From: a bacterium | GTDB taxonomy: Bacteria > T1Sed10-126 | Direction of reading: 5' to 3' | DNA length: 7,477 nt | Assembly: GCA_003557545.1 (NCBI GenBank) | Contig: PWOD01000163.1 | Location: forward strand, 1 to 7,477 | Shown: in pieces, positions 1-5,566 of the stretch | Position numbering within the stretch: position 1 is the first letter of the stretch | Layout: each line of letters starts with the position of its first letter | Notes under the pieces: model-generated | The model's database searches: none | Seen by the model: the letters and a program-made list of their open reading frames with translations, nothing else | Told to the model about the DNA's origin: nothing | Made by a program: the position numbers and the translations under genes

Positions 1-181
1 GACCGTTATCCGCTTTGACACCAAGAATAATGTACCCGCCGTTCAGGTTGGAAAAATCGTTCGCAAAGGCACAGGTGGTTTGCACCACATCGAGTGGATT
101 CCAGCCTTTTTTAAACTCCAGACGTTCCCACTCAACGGCTCGTCCGTGGAGAAGGTCTTTTAAACTGACGGGTAAATTCAT
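1..181 (-). CDS. AlbA_2 (Schlafen-type) domain protein, N-terminal fragment
   Basis: The minus strand opens with ATG at 181 and stays open for 60 codons to the window edge, so the C-terminal part is missing. The translation starts [20 protein letters not shown] and continues with LEFKKGWNP, then [20 protein letters not shown]. This is the E-x-x-x-x-E-F-K-x-x-W followed by a C-A-F-A-N-D-x-x-N-x-x-G-G-x-I-x-x-G pattern of the AlbA_2 domain (Schlafen family, PF04326). Family members usually continue into an ATP-binding or winged-helix C-terminus and are annotated as DNA-binding transcriptional regulators or RecG-like proteins. Schlafen-type proteins are sometimes linked to nucleic-acid processing and defence; the role here is unknown. 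No strong Shine-Dalgarno is seen. The upstream gene ends 45 bp away on the same strand, so co-transcription is plausible. Confidence 0.8.
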   Translation of the reverse strand, partial: MNLPVSLKDLLHGRAVEWERLEFKKGWNPLDVVQTTCAFANDFSNLNGGYIILGVKADNG

Positions 182-226
182 ATGAAATCACTGTCGTTTT
201 GAAATTTTAATATCCTACGATATTTA

Positions 227-481
227 TCAGAAAATTCGACAATCACCAGTAACTTTTACCATCCGTTCGTGCCAGATGTAATCGTCAACGCTTGGGTAAC
301 CTTCGAGCTGGGTTTGAAGTTCGGGAATGCCGATATCGTAAAGAATAAACCTTTGATCGGAACAGGTACGGGAAATAATATCAGATTCAGCCAGCTCACC
401 AGACACAATAATCTTCTCTTCTGGATATGCTTTATAATTGGAAGCATCCCGATGGCTGTAATCAATCTCTGTATTAACCAT
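227..481 (-). CDS. Small conserved hypothetical protein (84 aa)
   Basis: This gene encodes 84 residues beginning MVNTEIDYSHRDASNYK. I chose ATG at 481 over the ATG at 487: AAGGAG lies immediately against the 487 ATG with no spacing, but six bases before the 481 ATG, which is right for a Shine-Dalgarno. The pattern Y-x-x-R-D-A-S-N-Y-K near the start, then G-I-P-E-L-Q and D-D-Y-I-W-H-E near the end, resembles a widespread family of small uncharacterised cytoplasmic proteins (from memory of the family, not a search). The protein is soluble, acidic, and has no signal peptide or membrane segment. It sits 45 bp upstream of the AlbA_2 gene and may be its operon partner. Function is unknown. Confidence 0.75.
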   Translation of the reverse strand: MVNTEIDYSHRDASNYKAYPEEKIIVSGELAESDIISRTCSDQRFILYDIGIPELQTQLEGYPSVDDYIWHERMVKVTGDCRIF

Positions 482-499
482 TTTCATCTCCTTGAAACC

Positions 500-528
500 A
501 TTCTACCAATAGCACTGTCAAATAACAA
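500..528 (-). promoter_or_regulatory. Possible sigma70-type promoter for the 84-aa gene
   Basis: Read on the minus strand there is TTGTTA (plus positions 523-528), a 17-bp spacer, and TAGAAT (500-505), followed closely by the AAGGAG of the 84-aa gene. The resulting leader would be very short. An exact TTGACA also overlaps the spacer but has no -10 at proper distance. This is a match by eye only. Confidence 0.3.
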
Positions 529-656
529 AGACTCCCAACCCACACCACCCCCCGCGGTTTTAAAACATCCAACTATATCAAGATATACTCTCAAGCATAA
601 CTTCGCCCCAACCATCTGAACTTCTGACAAACGCTAATAAATGGGATCTTTTTACC

Positions 657-1328
657 TCAAAAAGCTCTGAGATGAATTTGAGAACCGGGCCGGAGTTGTT
701 CGAATCCGGTGGGTGGTTTTCCATTTAATTCTATGCCCAATTTGCCGGGTGGATATTTGGATTCGATCTCCGGATAGTATTCAAGCACCGTTTTCATCAC
801 AATCATAAACGGTTCAGGAGTTTCAGTTGGAATTCGATCGTAAGGAACTCCGGTGATTTTTTGTAGAGAAGAATCATAGGTAATCGTAATGGACTCTTTA
901 GTCGAAGGAACATTTTCTTCCACGGTGCTAATAGTTAGTGTCGGGCCAACTCCTTCGGAAAGATTTTTATAAAATTTCTGGCACTCAGATAAAGCAAGTT
1001 CAGCCCAAATTTTTAATTTTAAATTCGGTGGTCCTTTTTTAAGAAATTTTTTCAACGCTTTAATTGACCTGAGTGTCCCGGCATGACCAAGAATCATAAG
1101 TGCTTTTTCATAAGCTTCCTCGTTTGATAAAAAAGTTGTCAAAATACTTTGATATCGTTCAAATTCCACGTCAGACAACAGAACTTCTCCCGACGGTGGT
1201 AGATATTGATGATGCTTTTCTATCCATTCCTTAGCGGCGATCGCTTCCGGCGAGTCGAAATCCTCTACCTCAATAAAATCAATCCCATGAAATATTGGCT
1301 CTGTAGAATCCCCGTTTGACCCTGTCAT
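657..1328 (-). CDS. Hypothetical protein with HEAT-like helices and a possible beta-grasp C-terminus
   Basis: This is a 223-residue protein. The start ATG at 1328 has a good Shine-Dalgarno (GGGAGGG, 7 bp upstream). Residues 1-60 are acidic. Residues about 72-117 form amphipathic helices (AYEKALMILGHAG, then TLRSIKALKKFL, then KLKIWAELALSECQKF) that look like one HEAT-type repeat pair. Residues about 146-223 look beta-rich with one helix: SITITYD, then PFMIVMKTVLEYYPEIES, then KLGIELNGKPP and LRPGSQIHLRAF. The order strand-strand-helix-strand with the phrase IELNGKPP...LRPGSQIHL recalls ThiS/MoaD/ubiquitin-like beta-grasp domains, although there is no terminal Gly-Gly. The protein has no signal peptide or transmembrane segment. 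It is the first gene of the left-hand group and lies 176 bp upstream of the 84-aa gene. The function is not recognised; the fold assignment is inference. Confidence 0.7.
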   Translation of the reverse strand: MTGSNGDSTEPIFHGIDFIEVEDFDSPEAIAAKEWIEKHHQYLPPSGEVLLSDVEFERYQSILTTFLSNEEAYEKALMILGHAGTLRSIKALKKFLKKGPPNLKLKIWAELALSECQKFYKNLSEGVGPTLTISTVEENVPSTKESITITYDSSLQKITGVPYDRIPTETPEPFMIVMKTVLEYYPEIESKYPPGKLGIELNGKPPTGFEQLRPGSQIHLRAF

Positions 1329-1609
1329 ACCCAGTCCCTCCCATTTAAATTTTTGAACCTGCTATCACATTTGCTTATTAGGTCACACGATCAGATAACG
1401 ATTAAAACACTTTTTTCTGTCGTTTGTCTTTTTCACAAACCGGATAGATTTTTATTCTGCTCTTTAGAAACTCGCTGACTTATAATGATTGTCAGCTTGA
1501 TTGTTACTTCATCCTTAGTTTGCAAATCCACAAAACTACCTCCCAGGTCCCAGTTTTTTCTTTCAAGCATCCATCAAAAACTAACTGCTAAAGCAACCTT
1601 CCAATTCAG

Positions 1610-1930
1610 TTATTCCTCCGCCTCAATTAACAACAGCCGTTTACTGAAACCACCTCTATTATCTTTTTTCTTTTTCCGAATGGTTTCAAGAAAATCGATG
1701 TCTTCACAATGCATACTAGCAAGTGCGCGGATCACTTCGAGAATGTCGGCCAGTTCTTCCGGTTTGTTTGACTCCAGGTATTCATCAACCTCTTCCTGTA
1801 ATTTTTCTTTCAGTTTTGCCTGGTATTCTTCATCGTTCAGTTCACGGATTTCATATTCTTTGCCCGCTTCCTCAATGATCTCGGGGATGCGGTCTCGAAT
1901 CAGTTTGTCATATTGAATCTTTTTACTCAT
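1610..1930 (-). CDS. MazG-like nucleoside triphosphate pyrophosphohydrolase
   Basis: This 106-residue protein belongs to the all-alpha NTP pyrophosphohydrolase superfamily, in the subgroup often labelled phosphoribosyl-ATP pyrophosphohydrolase-like (COG4997). The diagnostic N-terminus Y-D-K-L-I-R-D-R-I-P-E-I-I lies at residues 7-19. The Mg2+-binding acidic helices follow as EEVDE (46-50) and EELAD (58-62), matching the family ExxE...ExxD motif, and the usual GGFSKRLLL tail is at 93-101. Such enzymes hydrolyse NTPs or dNTPs to the monophosphate and pyrophosphate; substrate cannot be read from the sequence. ATG at 1930 follows the HNH gene's TGA by three bases, so translation is probably coupled. 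The protein appears intact and is unlikely to act in histidine synthesis, since no his genes are near. Confidence 0.85.
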   Translation of the reverse strand: MSKKIQYDKLIRDRIPEIIEEAGKEYEIRELNDEEYQAKLKEKLQEEVDEYLESNKPEELADILEVIRALASMHCEDIDFLETIRKKKKDNRGGFSKRLLLIEAEE

Positions 1931-1933
1931 AGG

Positions 1934-3121
1934 TCAGGCCACCAGCTCTTCCGGGGTGATTTTTTTCTCAACGGTTACACTGTCAAGGTTATCATAAATT
2001 CGCAAAACCAGCTCCCGGAGTTGTTCAACCTTCTCGGTCTGATTATCCGGGGCAGGTCGTTTATAAAATTTCTGGTAGGTTGCAGTCAAATCAGTTTTGA
2101 TCAACTCGTCATCCGTCGATAGACAGCGGTCCAGATGTTCAGGCAGGCGACGATAGCGAAATTCATCGGTCAGGGATAAGAGTCGGTCCGATTTCTTGCG
2201 ATTAATCGTTGGGCGCGTGGGAACGAGATTCCAGAAACGGTTAACCGGCAGCCGGGACCAGGGTAAAAAATGATCCACGTCAAAGGAAGATGGAAGGCTG
2301 TCGCCGGTGTAAAAATCGATAAAACCGTTTTCCCGGTAAAAACTTTGATATTGATTTAAAGGTTCACGTTCACCGAACCGGGTGGATAGGACACGGAAAA
2401 AAGCGCCGTGATCAAAAGATTCCTCATCACCCTGGTAAGCCAGGCACTGTTCATACCACTGGCGGGTGATGATCGAATCAATCCAGAACCGAAGTTCCTG
2501 CAGCTCTTCGTACACCCGACTGGCAATCAGAATGTGAAAATGCTCTTTCATCTCCAACTGCAGATAACTCTCCGCCCGGCTGTTGGCGATAATCTGGTTG
2601 CTCCCCTTCTGAATAATCGTATCAAACTCACCACGCACAAGCGAATGTCCATCAAGATAAGCGGTAAACAGCGGCGCCACCTCACCTCTAACGTTACGCA
2701 CATGACGCACCGGCATCTCAATCACCGTGCGCCGAATCTGCTGCAGGAGTTTCACATATGGAGTAGGAAGATCGGTTGCCGTTTCAATCCGTTCCAACAT
2801 CTTCAACACCGCTTCCGCTGTATCCAGACTAAAGCCTTCATCATCCAGAGCTGAAAACTCCGCTTCAAAGGCTTCAAAATACCCCTCAATCGCTGTACGC
2901 TCACTGCTCCCCTGCCTGATTCGACTTTTCCAGAGGGGCCAGTAATAACGTAAAAATTTCTTGGCCAGGTAAATACCGGGCACATAGTGAAACCCATTTT
3001 CAGAATCCTCGGTGGGATGTTCAATCACATAATCAATCAAAGCTTTCAGCAGGGCATACTTATACGTGGAAGATTTACTACCAAATTTAAGAATAGCTTC
3101 GATCTGTCTGGGAGATTCCAT
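1934..3121 (-). CDS. HNH endonuclease domain protein (zinc-less type)
   Basis: This 395-residue protein has an all-helical N-terminal region that starts with the phrase GSKSSTYKYALLKALIDYV (14-32), which I recognise from a family of HNH proteins, and a C-terminal HNH domain at about 268-315. Key residues are D283-H284 (in FDVDHFLPWS), N298 (in FWNLVPT) and N307 (in INRKKSD). These correspond to the general-base histidine, the central asparagine and the last metal ligand position of the beta-beta-alpha-metal fold. The four structural zinc cysteines of common HNH proteins are absent (D269, T272, R303, I306), which fits a known cysteine-free variant. The likely activity is metal-dependent cleavage of DNA or RNA; the target is unknown. 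No clear Shine-Dalgarno precedes ATG 3121. The gene is followed three bases later by the MazG-like gene and preceded by the ArsR gene and its repeats. Confidence 0.85.
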   Translation of the reverse strand: MESPRQIEAILKFGSKSSTYKYALLKALIDYVIEHPTEDSENGFHYVPGIYLAKKFLRYYWPLWKSRIRQGSSERTAIEGYFEAFEAEFSALDDEGFSLDTAEAVLKMLERIETATDLPTPYVKLLQQIRRTVIEMPVRHVRNVRGEVAPLFTAYLDGHSLVRGEFDTIIQKGSNQIIANSRAESYLQLEMKEHFHILIASRVYEELQELRFWIDSIITRQWYEQCLAYQGDEESFDHGAFFRVLSTRFGEREPLNQYQSFYRENGFIDFYTGDSLPSSFDVDHFLPWSRLPVNRFWNLVPTRPTINRKKSDRLLSLTDEFRYRRLPEHLDRCLSTDDELIKTDLTATYQKFYKRPAPDNQTEKVEQLRELVLRIYDNLDSVTVEKKITPEELVA

Positions 3122-3255
3122 AATACGGAAAGTCTACAGGCAAAACAGCTTAAATTCAAGCCAACCAAAAACACCACCCTCCACCCCCAACAGGTTCAAA
3201 CCTCTCGAAAACATCTCCATGCTCTCCCGATGGCACTTGCTAATAAAAAAATTCA

Positions 3256-3287
3256 ATCACTTGAAGGTTTGTTCAATTGTTCAAACG
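3256..3287. promoter_or_regulatory. Operator-like site, copy 1 (left repeat)
   Basis: The sequence has ATCACTTGAAGG followed by TTTG, then two tandem 8-bp units TTGTTCAA TTGTTCAA (sharing the TTG) and ACG. The inner part CAATTG plus TTCAAACG matches the right half of the 32-bp palindrome at 3706-3737. It lies 135-166 bp upstream of the HNH start. Binding by the ArsR protein is inferred from sequence identity of the half-site. Confidence 0.5.
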
Positions 3288-3374
3288 TATTAAAACCGCA
3301 TCTATGACCCTCTAAACAGCTCCATATTCCAAAACCGCGCTGATCACTTGAAGGTTTGTTCAATTGTTCAAACG
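3274..3374. repeat. Direct repeat, left copy flanking the ArsR gene
   Basis: The unit begins CAATTGTTCAAACGT, continues with a diverged 18-base block ending ATCTATG (13 of 18 positions match the right copy), then about 34 diverged bases, and ends with GATCACTTGAAGG plus the operator-like half-site. The same order occurs in the right copy at 3719-3807, in the same orientation. The two copies bracket the regulator gene. Confidence 0.65.
3342..3374. promoter_or_regulatory. Operator-like site, copy 2 (left repeat)
   Basis: This site is near-identical to copy 1 over 32 bp (GATCACTTGAAGG, the tandem TTGTTCAA units, then ACG). It ends six bases beyond the 3' end of the ArsR gene, in the gap toward the HNH gene. 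The offset from copy 1 is 87 bp. Confidence 0.5.
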
Positions 3375-3379
3375 CGACC

Positions 3380-3664
3380 TTACATCTGGCGGCGGACTAC
3401 TTCTCGTAATTCCATTACATGCTCGATTATTTCCCGACGTTTTGTAAAATATCTGACGTAAGGTCCTTCCGTTTCAAACCGGGCCAGGTCAGCGTCACGC
3501 AAAGTTTTAAGATGATGCGAAACAGAGGATTCGCTTCGCCTGAGTTTTCGACGCAATTCCTGCACAGTCATTGGTTTTTCTAATAGGAACATTAAAATCT
3601 GAAAGCGAATCCCATTGGCAAGCGCCTTCAAAACCTTAATCAGCCGGTAGTCTTTCTCATCCAT
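3380..3664 (-). CDS. ArsR-family winged-helix transcriptional regulator
   Basis: This 94-residue protein has the typical ArsR/SmtB length and layout: LKALANGIRFQILMFLLEK (12-30), a helix-turn-helix at about 33-56 (MTVQELRRKL, then SESSVSHHLKTLRDADL), and a beta wing at 61-74 ending in PYVRYF. It should bind palindromic DNA as a dimer and repress transcription. There is no cysteine anywhere and no ELCVCDL-type metal site, and the C-terminal helix has a single histidine, so metal sensing of the ArsR/CadC kind is unlikely; the inducer is unknown. The start ATG at 3664 has an AAGGGGG ribosome site about 8 bp upstream. A palindrome overlaps its own promoter, implying autoregulation. The downstream gene on the same strand is the HNH nuclease, 258 bp away. 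Confidence 0.9.
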   Translation of the reverse strand: MDEKDYRLIKVLKALANGIRFQILMFLLEKPMTVQELRRKLRRSESSVSHHLKTLRDADLARFETEGPYVRYFTKRREIIEHVMELREVVRRQM

Positions 3665-3692
3665 TTAAAACACCCCCTTTCTATTGCAAACC

Positions 3693-3721
3693 ATTATACC
3701 TCCCCCAAGACGTTTGAACAA
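3693..3721 (-). promoter_or_regulatory. Promoter of the ArsR gene
   Basis: On the minus strand, TTGTTC (plus 3716-3721) is followed by exactly 17 bases and a perfect TATAAT (3693-3698), 28 bases before the ATG. The -35 box lies inside the 32-bp palindrome, so a bound repressor would block RNA polymerase. Confidence 0.7.
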
Positions 3722-3737
3722 TTGTTCAAACGTCTTG
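3706..3737. promoter_or_regulatory. 32-bp perfect palindromic operator
   Basis: The sequence is a perfect 32-bp palindrome with arm CAAGACGTTTGAACAA meeting its reverse complement at the centre. The core TTTGAACAATTGTTCAAA closely resembles SmtB/ArsR-type operators (TGAACA...TGTTCA). It overlaps the ArsR promoter -35, which points to it as the self-repression site. The palindrome is read directly; binding is inferred. Confidence 0.75.
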
Positions 3738-3807
3738 AAGGCGTATCTATGCTCTCTTTGAGGGGCTTGTTCGGAAAATAATGATCACTTGAAGGTTTGT
3801 TCAAACG
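3719..3807. repeat. Direct repeat, right copy flanking the ArsR gene
   Basis: This has the same order as the left copy: CAATTGTTCAAACGT, a block ending ATCTATG, about 30 diverged bases, then GATCACTTGAAGG and the terminal site. The terminal site has only one TTGTTCAA unit where the left copies have two, so this copy is shorter (75 bp between equivalent CAAACG positions, against 87 bp). Confidence 0.65.
3783..3807. promoter_or_regulatory. Operator-like site, short copy (right repeat)
   Basis: GATCACTTGAAGG is followed by TTTGTTCAAACG. It is identical to copies 1 and 2 except that one 8-bp TTGTTCAA unit is missing. It lies between the ArsR promoter and the end of the broken PIN gene. Confidence 0.45.
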
Positions 3808-3831
3808 TGTTGAGATGAAGGAGTGTGAGGG

Positions 3832-4252
3832 TTATTCTGGGAGTTTTTTTAGATGGAGTTTGGTGCTGCGAGTAGCACGGGATTGGCGATGGGCGACTGT
3901 CAAGAAATAATCGGCATTCCAGGCCAGGGCGGAAGCAATATGTAGGGAATCAAGAGCACACAATTTATTTTTTTCGAGTAAATCGATGCTGGTCTCTATT
4001 ACTTCTGGCCAAAGCTCACAGATAAACATATCCTTTGTCTCTTGAAAAAATTGTGTTTTGATTTTTTTATATTCCACAGCAAAATTTTTTTGGTTGCGTT
4101 TAAGACGGTTTAGAGCAGAAATCATTTCAGGCAAGCAGATAACCACTTATTGCAAGTTGCGAGGCCTGCCGGCAGTGTTCTGCTACCTGCTGACTGCCGG
4201 GTTCCACAATGTAACGTTTTGCAAGTGCGGATGGGTCACAAAAAAGTTTCAA
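3832..4252 (-). pseudogene. PIN-domain (VapC-type) toxin, frameshifted
   Basis: Two frames together make one PIN protein. The first starts at TTG 4252 (KLFCDPSALAKRYIVEPGS), overlaps the antitoxin stop in TTGA, and runs to a stop at 4127-4129. The second starts about 4146 (VICLPEMISALNRLKRN) and ends at 3832 with LCALDSLHIASALAWNADYF. Removing one G of the GG pair at 4143-4144 joins them as ...LAISVICLPEM..., about 139 residues, a normal size. PIN toxins are Mg2+-dependent ribonucleases that use four acidic residues. D6, the E of PEM and the D of ALDSLH are present, but the usual TAD motif reads T-V-A, so the fourth acid is replaced. The toxin is therefore probably inactive. A single-base sequencing error could explain the frameshift but not the missing acid. 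Confidence 0.75.
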
Positions 4253-4476
4253 CGCGCTTCGGAACGTTCTTTGATTATCTCTTCACTAAGCGATCCGGAT
4301 TCCAGGGGGAGACGAACCCCCGGCTGTTTCCAGGCAAGATCTTCATCTTGTCCGGGGGGGATCAGTTTTGCGACAGGCCGACCATAACGGGTTATATTTA
4401 TTTTTTCCCCCTTCTCGACCTGATCAAGGTATTTACTGGCGTTTTGTCTGAATTCTGTAAATGAAGCAATTTTCAT
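4249..4476 (-). CDS. Phd/YefM-family antitoxin
   Basis: This 75-residue protein starts MKIASFTEFRQNASKYLDQV and continues with EKGEKINITRYGRPVAKLIPP, the classic Phd/YefM N-terminal DNA-binding fold. The C-terminal third (LAWKQPG...SLSEEIIKERSEAR) is the expected toxin-binding tail. I chose ATG 4476 rather than the longer frame starting at 4512 because GGAGG sits 5 bp upstream of it and the family begins here. It should neutralise the adjacent PIN toxin and repress their shared promoter. The antitoxin is intact while the toxin is broken, the usual order of decay for such modules. Confidence 0.88.
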   Translation of the reverse strand: MKIASFTEFRQNASKYLDQVEKGEKINITRYGRPVAKLIPPGQDEDLAWKQPGVRLPLESGSLSEEIIKERSEAR

Positions 4477-4617
4477 AATATCCTCCTTTCTGTACAAATA
4501 AGTGTCCAACAATTGAGTAAAAAAAGCAATTTTTCAAAATCGCTGTACCATGTCAAATTACTGTCGATTAATTTTTCGAAGTAAGCTTGGTCATTTCCGC
4601 CAACAAAGTTACAGCCA

Positions 4618-4755
4618 CTACTCTGAATTAATTTCGGATGGAATACTGTTCTGGCGCTGGCGGGGGTTGGCGTTTTTTATTCTAATCAAACTATCATCGA
4701 AGCGATTATCTATGATCATGAAGTGCGTTCACGTTTATAATCCGCGAGGTTCAGA
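4618..4755 (-). pseudogene. Decayed duplicate of the UPF0158 gene 3' end
   Basis: The minus strand reads S-E-P-R-G-L-stop-T-stop-T-H-F, then MIIDNRFDDSLIRIKNANPR and QRQ. It aligns with the C-terminus of the 5559-6265 gene, SDPRGYPG then LSTGTRYRIIDERPDDG and LIRVKDDNIRQRW. After a three-residue gap (YPG), the two stops fall exactly at S and G of LSTG. Nucleotide similarity is obvious, for example TCTAATCAA and ATCTATGATC in both on the plus strand. The gap between 4477 and 4855 holds no other gene that I can see. This is a non-functional relic, probably from an old tandem duplication. Confidence 0.75.
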
Positions 4756-4855
4756 GGAAGATTTATTAGATGATTCTATCAGTTCGTCTTCTAACTCTAT
4801 TAACAGATTCTGGTAAGTGTCCCCCTCATTATGAGTGACAAAATCAATAAAACCA

Positions 4856-5566
4856 TTAATTATTACATTCGTGACATTTATCTAATTGCGCAAACCTGTT
4901 TTTGAGTTCCTCTTCCTCGTATTCTTTCACCAGCGGCCGCGCTTTTTCGTATAACTGCCGGGCTCGGTCGGGATCATGTGGTATTTTTTCATTAGGTCGA
5001 AACACCGAATACATATCGCCCCAACCGATATAAAGCCAGGGTTCGTCAGGATATTCGCTGATAGCCTGTCTAAAACGAGCTTCGCCCTCCTCAATCCGGC
5101 CAAGCTCAAAACAGACTTCAGCCACATAGCGACGGTGCATGATTAAAATTGATTCTTCTGTTTTAGGAAACAATTCATAATACTCGTCAACATACTGAAT
5201 CAATTTTTCCAAATATTCTTCATTTTCCGCAGCGGCACTCCTGATACAGAGGCCAAATTCCTGGGACCAGTTAAGCAGCAAATAATTCAATGAAAATTTT
5301 CTGTCCAGTTCCTGGATACTATTGATTTTTGAGTCTGCATTTTTCTTAATCCACTCCCAGGCCTCTAACCAACAATCTGCTGCAGCAGAAAAATTGTTTT
5401 TTCCAAAATGTTTATATCCTTTTCGCACCAATCCCTTGAGCCTACGGGATTTATACTTATCTTTTAAACTACCTATTATAGAGGTTTTTTTATTGATACA
5501 GCAATATTTATATTTTTTTCCACTAGCGCAAGGGCACGGATCGTTTCGTCCTATTTTTTTACTGAT
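4856..5566 (-). CDS. SEC-C motif protein with TPR-like helices, non-canonical start
   Basis: The open frame encodes 236 residues if begun at ATC 5564-5566. It opens with the SEC-C zinc-binding motif KKIGRNDPCPCASGKKYKYC (residues 3-22, Cys 11, 13, 22, 23). From about residue 46 it is helical and TPR-like (GYKHFGKNNFSAAADCWLEA, later EVCFELGRIEEGEARFRQAI and LYIGWGDMY). SEC-C motifs bind zinc and mediate protein contacts, as in the SecA tail; this protein's partner is unknown. No ATG, GTG or TTG lies in frame upstream of the motif before a TGA. ATC is 7 bp after a good GAGGTG Shine-Dalgarno, exactly where homologues begin M-S-K-K-I-G. Either AUC is used or ATG has mutated. The first ordinary start is TTG at 5431, which would lose the SEC-C motif. 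It overlaps the UPF0158 gene by 8 bp, so the two are probably coupled. Confidence 0.75.
   Translation of the reverse strand: MSKKIGRNDPCPCASGKKYKYCCINKKTSIIGSLKDKYKSRRLKGLVRKGYKHFGKNNFSAAADCWLEAWEWIKKNADSKINSIQELDRKFSLNYLLLNWSQEFGLCIRSAAAENEEYLEKLIQYVDEYYELFPKTEESILIMHRRYVAEVCFELGRIEEGEARFRQAISEYPDEPWLYIGWGDMYSVFRPNEKIPHDPDRARQLYEKARPLVKEYEEEELKNRFAQLDKCHECNN

Noticed and set aside
269-619. Plus-strand open frame of 116 codons opposite the 84-aa gene
   Set aside because: It has no ribosome site or recognisable motif, and it runs antisense to the better supported minus-strand gene.
1474-1496. GCTGAC/GTCAGC inverted repeat with an 11-base loop downstream of the MazG-like gene
   Set aside because: The stem is only six pairs, lies more than 110 bp past the stop and has no T-run on the minus strand, so a terminator call is not supported.
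1485-1916. Plus-strand open frame of 143 codons
   Set aside because: It is the antisense shadow of the MazG-like gene: serine- and phenylalanine-rich with no family resemblance.
3122-3300. Promoter for the HNH gene overlapping the left operator site
   Set aside because: TTGAAC boxes exist on the minus strand, but none has a convincing -10 at 16-18 bp.
3256-3807. CRISPR-like array in the repeats around the ArsR gene
   Set aside because: There are only three or four copies, with uneven spacing and a gene in between, and the repeat is an operator-like palindrome.
4477-4512. Twelve-residue N-terminal extension of the Phd antitoxin
   Set aside because: GGAGG lies inside it, right before ATG 4476, and the family starts at MKIASFTEFR.
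4550-4816. Plus-strand open frame of 88 codons
   Set aside because: The same stretch aligns on the minus strand with the UPF0158 C-terminus, so this frame is the complement of a relic.
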